Program-made: the position numbers and the translations under genes
The notes under the pieces: generated by a model
What the model was told of the DNA's origin: nothing
Databases searched by the model: none
The model's input: only the letters and a program-made list of their open reading frames with translations
Shown here: positions 39,775-48,153 of the stretch, one piece after another
Layout of the letters: each line of letters starts with the position of its first letter
How positions within the stretch are numbered: the stretch's first letter is position 1
Origin: Entomobacter blattae
GTDB taxonomy: Bacteria > Pseudomonadota > Alphaproteobacteria > Acetobacterales > Acetobacteraceae
DNA length: 64,000 bases
Assembly: GCF_014672835.1 (NCBI RefSeq)
Contig: NZ_CP060244.1
Span: 571,001-635,000 of the forward strand
Reading direction: 5' to 3'

Positions 39775-40135
39775 ATACACTTGTGGATCTTATCCTGAAT
39801 TAAAAGGTACATGGGGATTGTACACAGTTTTATAAACGTGGGTACTGAATAGTGTGGATAATCGGTACATCTGTAAAAAATGAGGATTGTACACAAGGGT
39901 CTGTCTGTATTTTGGGGATAACCAGAAAAAAGCGTTAAAAAACAATTCTCTAAATTCTGTACACATCGGAGGAAAAATGAGGTACATTTTTGCAAAGCTG
40001 GGTACCCCTTAATCCACAAGGATCAAATAACCTCTAAAAACCTAAGAATCTAATTTTATTTATTTTTTAGGGTTTCAAAAAAGAGAAAATCCTCTTTTAA
40101 TCAAGCCATTCCATATTTTACATCACAAGGCTTTC
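39775..40135. other. Probable chromosomal replication origin (oriC)
   Basis: The divergent maf/hemE gap holds a perfect DnaA box (TTATCCACA, minus strand, 39853-39861), two 8-of-9 boxes (39913-39921 minus; TAATCCACA 40010-40018 plus), two 7-of-9 boxes near 39782-39798, and repeated TTGTACACA and GGTACAT words. An A/T-rich stretch at 40045-40110 could be the unwinding element. In Caulobacter, Rickettsia and relatives the origin lies beside hemE, which supports the call. The 5' half of an over-long frame of maf crosses it and is not coding. Confidence 0.75.
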
Positions 40136-41182
40136 ATGAATATTATTTATCCTTCCCATTCTAAACCATTGCTTTCTGTTCTACAGGGTCAAGCCCAATG
40201 GCCTCCACCCGTTTGGCTTATGCGCCAAGCTGGGCGTTATTTGCCAGAATTTAGGGAATGGCGTAACAAGGCCGATTTTTTAACACGTTGCTTAACCCCA
40301 GATATTGCAACCGAGCTTACTCTTCAGCCTATTGAACGTTATGGGATGGAGGGTGCCATTTTATTTTCAGACATTCTGATTCTTCCTTGGGCAATGGGAT
40401 TGTCACTGGATTTTGTACCAGAAGAAGGTCCTGTGATGACTCCTGTTCGGAGTAGCCAAGATTTAAAGAAACTTCAAATTCACCAATTATTCGAAAAAAC
40501 AGAGCCTGTATTCCAAGCCTTAAGACAAATTTCTTCAAAACTCAAAAATACAAAGACCACTTTACTCGGTTTTGCAGGCTCTCCTTTTACTGTGGCTTGC
40601 TATATGATAGAAGGGCGTTCATCGCGTGATTTTACCACTGTAAAACACTTAATGTTGAGCGACCCGCTTTTTTTTGAGGAATTAATACATATATTAGTTC
40701 AGACGACGGCTGCGCTGCTGATAAAGCAGATTGCAGCAGGTGCTGAGGCCGTTATGCTTTTTGATAGCTGGGCGGGTATCGTGCCATCATTCCTGTTTGG
40801 TCGGTATGTCAGTGAACCGACAAGGGAAATTATAAAAGAAATCAGGAAAGTCTATCCTCAGGTGCCTGTTATTGGGTTTCCTCGCCAGGCAGGGATAATG
40901 ATTGAACCTTACGCCCAACAAACCAAGGTTAATGCAATTGGGTTGGATTCTGGGGCAGATATAAACCTTGCCTGTAAGGTTTTACCTGATAACATTGTTG
41001 TGCAGGGTAATTTAGATCCTGTTAGTCTTTTAGTTGGTGGTAAACAAATGGAAGAAAACATTCGTGCTCTATGTTATTCCATGCGTAACAGGCCTTATAT
41101 CTTTAACCTTGGCCATGGTGTTTTACCACAAACCCCGCCCGAAAACGTGGCCAGATTGATAGAGGTAGTAAGAAAACTATGA
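40136..41182 (+). CDS. hemE: HemE, uroporphyrinogen decarboxylase
   Basis: A 348-residue enzyme with the N-terminal signature PVWLMRQAGRYLPEFR and GFAGSPFTVACYMIEG, and ILPWAMG with the catalytic Asp in LFSDILI. It decarboxylates uroporphyrinogen III to coproporphyrinogen III in haem synthesis. It overlaps the HAD gene by 4 bases. Confidence 0.97.
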   Translation: MNIIYPSHSKPLLSVLQGQAQWPPPVWLMRQAGRYLPEFREWRNKADFLTRCLTPDIATELTLQPIERYGMEGAILFSDILILPWAMGLSLDFVPEEGPVMTPVRSSQDLKKLQIHQLFEKTEPVFQALRQISSKLKNTKTTLLGFAGSPFTVACYMIEGRSSRDFTTVKHLMLSDPLFFEELIHILVQTTAALLIKQIAAGAEAVMLFDSWAGIVPSFLFGRYVSEPTREIIKEIRKVYPQVPVIGFPRQAGIMIEPYAQQTKVNAIGLDSGADINLACKVLPDNIVVQGNLDPVSLLVGGKQMEENIRALCYSMRNRPYIFNLGHGVLPQTPPENVARLIEVVRKL

Positions 41183-41895
41183 ATAATTTGCCCAAAGCTA
41201 TTCGTCCTGATGGTGATTTGCGTTTGGTGATTTTTGATTGTGATGGTGTTCTTATTGATAGTGAAAAACCCGCTAATGAACTCATTGCCCATGAGGCAAG
41301 GAAACTGGGTTGGGATATAACAGATGATGAAGCCCATATTGTATTTGCCGGACAGACCCTTCCGCAAAGTGGGCGTGAAGTTGAAAAAAAACTGGGAATA
41401 AAATTGCCCGAAGGTTGGGCCATGCAAGTTCAACATAAATTGGTTGAAATCATGCGTGAAAAGGCAGAGCCTATGCCAGGGGTCTATAAAATGTTAGAGC
41501 AGGTAGATGCCTTGGGTTTGCCTTTTAGAGTGGGTTCTAACTCCTCTCATGCCGAAATGGAAGCAAAATTTGCAACAACGGGGTTGGATGAAATTATGGA
41601 AGGGATTACACATTCTGCGAAAGATATGGGAATACCAAAGCCACGCCCTGATATTTATTTACATGCCGCAGAAGAAGAAGGGGTGGCCCCTGAAGAATGT
41701 ATTGTACTAGAAGATTCTGATCCAGGCGTTCAAGCAGCAAAGGATGCAGGAATGGGATGTGTCCTTCTTCGTGATAAAGACTTACCAGGGCCTGATTGGC
41801 CAGGCCTCATTCGGATTAGCCATCTTTCAGAATTTCCGGAAGTTTTAAGAAAAATTCTGGAATCCCAGCACGATCATATGTCAAAATATGCATGA
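41179..41895 (+). CDS. HAD-superfamily phosphatase, beta-phosphoglucomutase/phosphoglycolate type
   Basis: A 238-residue haloacid dehalogenase-like hydrolase: Asp20 and Asp22 in FDCDGVLIDSE, a helical cap, SNSS (motif II), KPRPDIY (motif III lysine) and LEDSDPGVQAA (motif IV). Substrate is unclear. It is coupled by 4-base overlaps to both hemE and hemJ, an unusual place for a HAD enzyme. Confidence 0.88.
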   Translation: MNNLPKAIRPDGDLRLVIFDCDGVLIDSEKPANELIAHEARKLGWDITDDEAHIVFAGQTLPQSGREVEKKLGIKLPEGWAMQVQHKLVEIMREKAEPMPGVYKMLEQVDALGLPFRVGSNSSHAEMEAKFATTGLDEIMEGITHSAKDMGIPKPRPDIYLHAAEEEGVAPEECIVLEDSDPGVQAAKDAGMGCVLLRDKDLPGPDWPGLIRISHLSEFPEVLRKILESQHDHMSKYA

Positions 41896-42347
41896 TGAGT
41901 GAATTTCTTATCACCCATTATCTCTGGATAAAATCTTTTCATGTTATTTCCGTTATAGCGTGGATGGCGGGGCAGTTTTATTTGCCTCGCCTTTTTGTCT
42001 ATCATTGCCAGGTTCAACCTGGTACAGCAGAGGATGCGCGGTTTAAAATCATGGAAAGGCGCTTGCAAAGAGCCATTATTAACCCAGCAATAGGAGTAGC
42101 CTTTTTATGTGGGATATTCCTTGTTCTCACCCCTGGCCTTGTCGATTGGCGGCATTTTAATTGGTGGTATGTCAAGTTTTTTGCTCTTATGGGGCTTTTC
42201 TGGTTTCATGGTGCGTGCTCTAAGTGGAGAAGACATTTTGAAAAAGGGATTAATAAACATCCTGAAAAATTCTATCGTTTTGCAAATGAAATTCCTACAA
42301 TTTTTATGATCATTATTGTAATCATGGTGATTGTTAAACCTTTCTAA
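41892..42347 (+). CDS. hemJ: HemJ, protoporphyrinogen IX oxidase
   Basis: A 151-residue membrane protein with four hydrophobic segments and HemJ marks WIKSFHVISVIAWMAGQFYLPRLFVYH near residues 12-39, plus WWYVKFFALMG. It oxidises protoporphyrinogen IX in bacteria lacking HemG/HemY. With hemE it gives a haem operon beside the origin. Confidence 0.93.
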   Translation: MMSEFLITHYLWIKSFHVISVIAWMAGQFYLPRLFVYHCQVQPGTAEDARFKIMERRLQRAIINPAIGVAFLCGIFLVLTPGLVDWRHFNWWYVKFFALMGLFWFHGACSKWRRHFEKGINKHPEKFYRFANEIPTIFMIIIVIMVIVKPF

Positions 42348-43329
42348 AAAATCTAGTAATTTTTAAGGTGTAATAGAAAATAAATCCTGTAAGTCTAAGC
42401 TTTATTTTTGTATTACTTAAAAAAACTTAGAGAAAAAGGGTATGTATTGCCGGATAAACGGATGCTGGATATTTCTCTAGGAAGAATGTTTAGTAAAATG
42501 TTGCGCGAAAAGGGATATAATCCAATAGGGAAAAAATTACCCCATATAATGGGAACCCGGGAAGTAGTAGATATCCACATGATGCAACCTCTTCCTATTA
42601 TAGCCCCTGACCAAAACGGAAAAATAGGGCAACCCCAATGAATATCCATCGCCAACATATCCTATTTAAAACCCTAATACCTTTATTCCTCAAAATTATT
42701 AATTTTAACTCATATTATTGGGGACTAATTTTTAATTCAGCAATAATATTTCCTGTGTAAATAGGTATAGAGCTGCCTAATTATTTTACAAATCTGGTAA
42801 CAAGAATGTTTTCAGAAACTGGTTTGATACCAAATTAGTTTCTAAAAGTCCGCCTTTATTCTTTTTACATTGGTGAATAAATTTAAACACCTGTGGTAAA
42901 GGTCCAATAAAAATAGATGTCCCCTGTAGTTTTTGTCTTCTGTGGTTTTTGCGCAGTAATAAAAAAGAATTTTAAGGATATTTTAATAGGTTGGCTTTTT
43001 TGATTGCCTTGACAAGATAGAAAATGATAATTTCAATATTATCTGATAGATTATTTTCCGTATAAGTAATGATTTTCTGAATAAAATAAAAATAAAATAT
43101 TGTGTCTATTATAATATAAAATTAAGGTTAAAAGGCTTTGGAAATGGTAAATATAAATCCTATGATGAAATAATTATTATTTTAATTATCATCAATCTAT
43201 TACCGTAATATTATGCATATTAGTAAATAAATTGAATAATAAAGAATTATTATATATTTACGATATGGATATTTCTCTAAATAAAAAATAAGTCATATAT
43301 TTCATTGTTGGAATATATTGGGAATGTCA
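42348..43329. other. Long AT-rich gap with one doubtful small ORF
   Basis: About 980 bases between hemJ and the glycosyltransferase gene. The stretch 42660-43320 is very A/T-rich and shows no gene. At 42408-42641 there is a 77-codon frame (see next entry). Confidence 0.5.
42408..42641 (+). CDS. Doubtful 77-residue ORF or gene relic
   Basis: The frame needs a TTG start, has no ribosome binding site and is preceded by a stop. The product has a basic helical pattern (SLGRMFSKMLREKGYNPIGKKLP) that looks protein-like, perhaps the tail of a lost phage-type or regulatory gene. No family is recognised. Confidence 0.25.
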   Translation: MYYLKKLREKGYVLPDKRMLDISLGRMFSKMLREKGYNPIGKKLPHIMGTREVVDIHMMQPLPIIAPDQNGKIGQPQ

Positions 43330-44658
43330 ATGAAGTACGCAGTCTTTTTTAAAGTCCATATGTGGAATGAAACCATAGAAAAAGTCTATAATAAATTGAT
43401 TACCTGCGTAAAAACAGGGGATGTATTTATCCTTCATAATAATACGGATTCCTCAATCGAGGATAAATACGGTAATCTTGTAACCATTAATATGCAAGAA
43501 GCTCTGGATGTTGGGTTAAATATTTCAGGGGGATTTTGGCATAATGGAGATTATCCTTCTATTTTATCCTTTCTTAAAATGCCCCATTATGATTATTACG
43601 TACATCTGGAATATGATGTATTCGTGAATAATAATATTGATGACATTATCACTATTATGGAAAATGAAAATATTGATGTTATTGGTGCGGAGGATAAAAA
43701 CCCTGTTCATATTAAAGATTGGGTCCATACAAGTTTTTGTATTCCCTATTATGCCGTTGATGAAATAAGAAGGGGTCTTTACTGCATAGTATTTCTTTCT
43801 AAACGCGCGGTGGTCTCGCTCTTAGCAAGGAGATTACGGCAATCAGCGATGCAAAAAGAGTACAATTTGCAAACATGGCCCTTTAGCGAGGCCGTGATTG
43901 CTACAGAGGTTTTTCACAGCAACCTTAAGGCCAGAGATTTAAAATATTTTTGTGATAATTTAGATTATTATGATTGGAAAGATGTCTCTCTGGTGGATTT
44001 TGCAGAAGAAAAATCTTTAGGGAAAAAAACGTTCTTTCACCCTGTAGCTGATTTGAAAAAATTTATTCATCTTAATTTTCAGACAAGTCGGAAAATAGAT
44101 AATATTCTTCTGGAAAAAATCATTCACGCAAAGAATACAAAACTTTTTTGTCTATCCTATCACCTGCCAGAAAATAACGAGGATAATAAAAAACAAATTT
44201 TAGAATCCTATAAACAAGTTATGGGAAATAAAGATCTCGAATATATATTTGATAATATTATTTCTGTGGGGTGTGTAGCAACTCAAAGCTCTATCAGCCG
44301 TTATTCCGCCTCTGATAATGAGGCTGATCGAGTTCTTAATATTCTCCCACGATATGGGTATTCCATTCATACCGAAAAGCAAGAAAACCCATGGTGGATG
44401 GTCGATCTAGGAGAAGAAAAAGACATTAAAAACATATATTTTTTTGATCGCCCAGATTTTGGTGGGGAAAGAACTCAAAATTTGAGGATTTCTGTGGCGA
44501 ATAATCCTGAAGAATTTCATCCAATTTTTCAAAAAAATAACACTGATCTCATATGGAATTACAAAATAGAAGTTTCAGGAAAGTATCGTTTTGTAAAAAT
44601 TCATTTAGAAGGGGAAGGGCTGCTTAATTTTGATACCTGCGTTATTACAGGCCCATAA
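43330..44658 (+). CDS. Glycosyltransferase-like protein with C-terminal discoidin (F5/8C) domain
   Basis: A 442-residue protein. Residues 1-260 look like a glycosyltransferase-A-type fold, with an acidic LEYDVFV motif near 100; the middle (260-300) is a linker; the last ~140 residues form a discoidin/F5-8C carbohydrate-binding domain (ATQSSISRYS, NPWWMVDLGEEKDI, YRFVKIHLEG). No signal peptide is seen, so it is probably cytoplasmic. ATG 43330 is chosen because GGGA lies six bases upstream. The gene is markedly A/T-rich. It stands beside the CDP-sugar operon and may build or modify a surface glycan. Confidence 0.65.
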   Translation: MKYAVFFKVHMWNETIEKVYNKLITCVKTGDVFILHNNTDSSIEDKYGNLVTINMQEALDVGLNISGGFWHNGDYPSILSFLKMPHYDYYVHLEYDVFVNNNIDDIITIMENENIDVIGAEDKNPVHIKDWVHTSFCIPYYAVDEIRRGLYCIVFLSKRAVVSLLARRLRQSAMQKEYNLQTWPFSEAVIATEVFHSNLKARDLKYFCDNLDYYDWKDVSLVDFAEEKSLGKKTFFHPVADLKKFIHLNFQTSRKIDNILLEKIIHAKNTKLFCLSYHLPENNEDNKKQILESYKQVMGNKDLEYIFDNIISVGCVATQSSISRYSASDNEADRVLNILPRYGYSIHTEKQENPWWMVDLGEEKDIKNIYFFDRPDFGGERTQNLRISVANNPEEFHPIFQKNNTDLIWNYKIEVSGKYRFVKIHLEGEGLLNFDTCVITGP

Positions 44659-44710
44659 ATAAAATCCCTTCTTCTTAAGCGGGAAGAGAAACGAAATTAT
44701 ATAAAAAGCC

Positions 44711-45580
44711 TTATAATTTTGTTTTTTGTTCCTCTTTAAGAAGAGTCTGGACATAGGTTTCTAATGCTTCTTCCCATAATGGCATAATATCCAGCCCCAT
44801 AAAGGCTAGTTTCTCATTGAAGGCAGCTTCATTAAAGGAGACTTTTGCTTTGCGAATAAAGCGTAGGGGTTTTAGTTTAACTTCTAGATGGGCACTGCTT
44901 AAAATTTTAGAAACGTAATCAAATCGAGAAGCTGCGCCATGGGCAACAACATTATAAACACCTGTCAGATTATGCTCAAGGATGTGCAGTGTTTGTTTTA
45001 CGACATCATCAACATGGGTGGGTGACCCAATTTGATAAGGATCAGATTGAAGTTCCTGTTTTATCCTTCCTTCCTGAATTCTGGCCCAGACGAAATTCTT
45101 TTTATGGTGAATACTTCCTCCGTAAAGCCATCCAAGGCGTAAAATAAGCGCTCTACATCCCACATCTTTTATAAGGTCTTCACCATAAATCTTACTCTTA
45201 TGGTGTGCAGTGGTTGGGTTGGGTGTTTCGAAATCAGAATGGGGTGCCCAAGGATTAAGTTCATTAATGCCATAACATCCTGTAGAAGAAAAATGAACAA
45301 GTAAGGCCTCTATTTTTCTGGCAGCTTGGGCCAAAAGAGAAGGGAGAAGGGCATTAACAGAAAGTGCAAGGGAAGGGTTATCTTCCGCCCCTTCCACATT
45401 GGTATCAGCTGCACAGTTCAAAATGATATCTGGCTTGAGCTGGGTTATTTTTTCAAACAATTCATTTGTTTTTTTTATATCACTATCTTCACGTGGAAAT
45501 ACCGTAATTTGAGCTGGAAGTGCTTCTAAAAAACGGCTTCCCAACATTCCTCGGCTTCCCAATAGTAAAATTTTTTTCAT
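44711..45580 (-). CDS. RmlD-like NDP-sugar reductase
   Basis: A 289-residue short-chain dehydrogenase of the RmlD type: N-terminal LLGSRGMLGSRF, PDIILNCAADTNVEGAEDN, and YxxxK-like catalytic region (SSTGCYGIN, HHKSKIYGEDL). It probably reduces the 4-keto group of the CDP-6-deoxy sugar made upstream. Last gene of the rfbF operon. Confidence 0.8.
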   Translation of the reverse strand: MKKILLLGSRGMLGSRFLEALPAQITVFPREDSDIKKTNELFEKITQLKPDIILNCAADTNVEGAEDNPSLALSVNALLPSLLAQAARKIEALLVHFSSTGCYGINELNPWAPHSDFETPNPTTAHHKSKIYGEDLIKDVGCRALILRLGWLYGGSIHHKKNFVWARIQEGRIKQELQSDPYQIGSPTHVDDVVKQTLHILEHNLTGVYNVVAHGAASRFDYVSKILSSAHLEVKLKPLRFIRKAKVSFNEAAFNEKLAFMGLDIMPLWEEALETYVQTLLKEEQKTKL

Positions 45581-45595
45581 GGATTATAACCACGC

Positions 45596-46006
45596 CTATG
45601 GATCAAAATAATTAAGAGGAACGGTATCCGCCTCGTTTTTATCGTGCATAATAGAAGCCACATTTAACAAAAGAGAATCCCCTTTTGCTAAGCCAGTAAA
45701 AGCTACAAAATATCCTGGGGGAACTGTTAGGCGTTGATATGTTTCGGCTTGATCAGGAGAAAGAAGTGCTTCGAGCACAATATTTTTTTCATCCCTCACA
45801 GTAACTTTTATTTTTCCGTAAGGGCAAATTAAGTTTAATGTCATTCTGTTATGACGTTTCCACCCTTTGGTTTCCTGGTGGTGGATATGGGTAAAATAAG
45901 CTTCTCCAAATCCTTCAAAACCAGAATCTGTTGCTTTTATCCCATGTAGAACATCCCCTTTGGGGGTTGGTATTCTTTTTAAAGGCGTTACAAAAGGTAA
46001 CATCAT
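45596..46006 (-). CDS. RmlC-like cupin sugar epimerase
   Basis: A 136-residue cupin with features of the dTDP-4-keto-sugar 3,5-epimerase/WxcM group (KATDSGFEGFGEAYFTHIHH, RMTLNLICPYGKIKVTVRD, VPPGYFVAFTGL). The family is shorter than RmlC (about 180). It likely epimerises the CDP-4-keto-6-deoxyglucose intermediate. Lies 15 bases after rfbG and 15 before the reductase. Confidence 0.7.
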   Translation of the reverse strand: MMLPFVTPLKRIPTPKGDVLHGIKATDSGFEGFGEAYFTHIHHQETKGWKRHNRMTLNLICPYGKIKVTVRDEKNIVLEALLSPDQAETYQRLTVPPGYFVAFTGLAKGDSLLLNVASIMHDKNEADTVPLNYFDP

Positions 46007-46021
46007 AATGGTATTTTACTC

Positions 46022-47125
46022 TTATATATTCCAAATACAGTGACGTTGTTTTGCAAGATTTTCGTAATAAGCAAGCTGCTTTTTTGTCACTTCAAAAGCA
46101 GATTTGTTCTCTTTAACAACATCTCTATACCAGCTTCCTGTCATTTCCATACATTCATGATAGGTAAGAGTGGCTTCCCATTTTAATTCCAAAAGGGCTT
46201 TATCGCAGTTAAGTTTTAAAAGGCTTGCCTCATGAAAAGGAATATTCCCTGTAATATGATAGGTTTGGGAGTTTTCTTTTAGACCCCAGATTTTTCCTAA
46301 ATCTTCTAAAAGTTCTATAACAGTTCTATTTTGTTCAGCGTGAGGCCCAAAATTATAGGAAGAGCCATTATTGTCTTTTGAGTGATAAAGATTGGCGCCG
46401 AGGGTTAAATAACCGCTTAAAGGTTCAAGCACGTGCTGCCATGGACGGGTGGCAGAAGGAGAGCGTATTTCCACTTTATCTCCTTTTTTCCAGGCTCGAA
46501 TACAATCGGCCACAATCCTGTCCTTGGCCCAGTCTCCACCACCAATAACATTTCCGGCACGGGCGGTGGCTAAGGTAACATGGGGGTTCTTGTCTTTAAA
46601 GAAAGAATGGTAATAAGAACGAAAAATAAGTTCAGCGGCCCCTTTCGAACCAGAATAAATGTCCTTACCGCCCATAGGGTCAATTTCTCTATAGCCCCAA
46701 ACCCATTCAACATTATCGTAGCATTTATCAGATGTGATAATGATGGCGACACAAGGCCAGTCAACCTTGCTGAGAACATCCATAACATGGGCGGTTCCGG
46801 TAACATTGGAAGTAATGGTTTCCAAGGGATCCGCGTAAGAAAGAGAAACAATGGCCTGGGCAGCCAGGTGGAAAACAAAATCTGGCTTAAAATCATGAAG
46901 AGCAGACTGCAGATGGGGAAGATCTCGTATGTCACCAATAATATGTTTGATCTTTTTTGAAAGGTCAGAAAGCTCAAATAAGGAGGGTTCAGTGGGAATA
47001 TCTTTTGAGTATCCACAAACTTCAGCTCCAAGATTTAATAACCACGAACATAGCCAGGAACCCTTAAATCCCGTATGCCCGGTTATGAATACTTTCTTTC
47101 CAGAATAAATATTATTAAATGCCAT
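46022..47125 (-). CDS. rfbG: CDP-glucose 4,6-dehydratase
   Basis: A 367-residue SDR with the RfbG N-terminus VFITGHTGFKGSWLCSWL and a YSGSKGAAE active site pattern. It converts CDP-glucose to CDP-4-keto-6-deoxyglucose. The best characterised homologues act in dideoxyhexose synthesis. Confidence 0.93.
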   Translation of the reverse strand: MAFNNIYSGKKVFITGHTGFKGSWLCSWLLNLGAEVCGYSKDIPTEPSLFELSDLSKKIKHIIGDIRDLPHLQSALHDFKPDFVFHLAAQAIVSLSYADPLETITSNVTGTAHVMDVLSKVDWPCVAIIITSDKCYDNVEWVWGYREIDPMGGKDIYSGSKGAAELIFRSYYHSFFKDKNPHVTLATARAGNVIGGGDWAKDRIVADCIRAWKKGDKVEIRSPSATRPWQHVLEPLSGYLTLGANLYHSKDNNGSSYNFGPHAEQNRTVIELLEDLGKIWGLKENSQTYHITGNIPFHEASLLKLNCDKALLELKWEATLTYHECMEMTGSWYRDVVKENKSAFEVTKKQLAYYENLAKQRHCIWNI

Positions 47126-47184
47126 AATGTTCTCAATGATTAAATTTTCTAAAAAATTGATATCTTAATGATGGGGCAAAGGAA

Positions 47185-47958
47185 TTACCAGATTTTCCAC
47201 TGGGCTTTATTTGTGCTCCACGCTTCTTCAAGCGTAATTTTATCTCGTAAACTATCCATGGGCTGCCAAAAGCCTGAATGACGGAATAAGGCTAATTGCT
47301 TACTTTCTGCAAGGCCTTCAAGTGGTTCTTTTTCCCAGGTGGTTTCATCGCCAGCAATTCTTTCGCTTACTTGAGGGGAAAGAACGAAAAAGCCCCCATT
47401 AATCCAGTTTCCATCACCTGCGGGTTTTTCCATGAAAGAGGTGACTTTATCGCCATCAAGGGCCAAAGCCCCAAATCGTCCAGGGGGTTGAGTGCCGGTT
47501 ACAGTGGCTTGCAAACCGTGCTTTTTATGAAATTCAATGGATTTTGTGATGTTGATATTGCCTACACCATCCCCATAGGTCATACAAAAGAAGGGGTCGT
47601 TGGCCACATAAGGTAAAACCCGTTTTAAACGTCCACCTGTCATGGTGAGTTCACCCGTATCAACTAACGTTATCCGCCAGGGTTCGGCGCTTGCATTATG
47701 GGTTTCAACAGTATTATTGCCTAAATCAATAGTAACATCAGACATATGGAAGTAATAATTCAAGAAGTATTCTTTAATAACATAACCTTTATAGCCTAGG
47801 CACACAATAAAGTCGTTAATACCGTGGGCACTGTAGATTTTCATAATGTGCCAGAGTATGGGTTTTCCGCCAATCTCTACCATAGGTTTTGGTTTTGTAG
47901 AGGTTTCTTCAGCCAGCCTGGTCCCTAACCCACCTGCCAGAATTACTGCTTTTGTCAT
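47185..47958 (-). CDS. rfbF: Glucose-1-phosphate cytidylyltransferase
   Basis: A 257-residue nucleotidyltransferase with AVILAGGLGTRLAEET, TKPKPMVEIGGKPILWHIM and the RfbF phrase YGDGVGNINI. It makes CDP-glucose, the first step of the pathway. First gene of the four-gene minus-strand operon. Confidence 0.95.
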   Translation of the reverse strand: MTKAVILAGGLGTRLAEETSTKPKPMVEIGGKPILWHIMKIYSAHGINDFIVCLGYKGYVIKEYFLNYYFHMSDVTIDLGNNTVETHNASAEPWRITLVDTGELTMTGGRLKRVLPYVANDPFFCMTYGDGVGNINITKSIEFHKKHGLQATVTGTQPPGRFGALALDGDKVTSFMEKPAGDGNWINGGFFVLSPQVSERIAGDETTWEKEPLEGLAESKQLALFRHSGFWQPMDSLRDKITLEEAWSTNKAQWKIW

Positions 47959-48153
47959 TACTTAATTTTCCGTTTTAATTTTATAGCCTGCAAGACCTGC
48001 ATTACATAGGAGCAAGTTATCATACTTTTAATTTTTTTTTAATAATTATATAAAGTATCATTAACGTAATTTTTTGTTTTTAAAATTATGGCATCCCCGT
48101 AAAATACTTTAAAATAAAAATACTTTAAAACCGTTATATTATTGGAAAAAAAG

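Noticed and set aside
39753-40019. N-terminal extension of Maf through the origin region
   Set aside because: Family N-terminus begins at 39752 with a ribosome binding site; the extension has Cys-rich, unlikely protein sequence and spans DnaA boxes.
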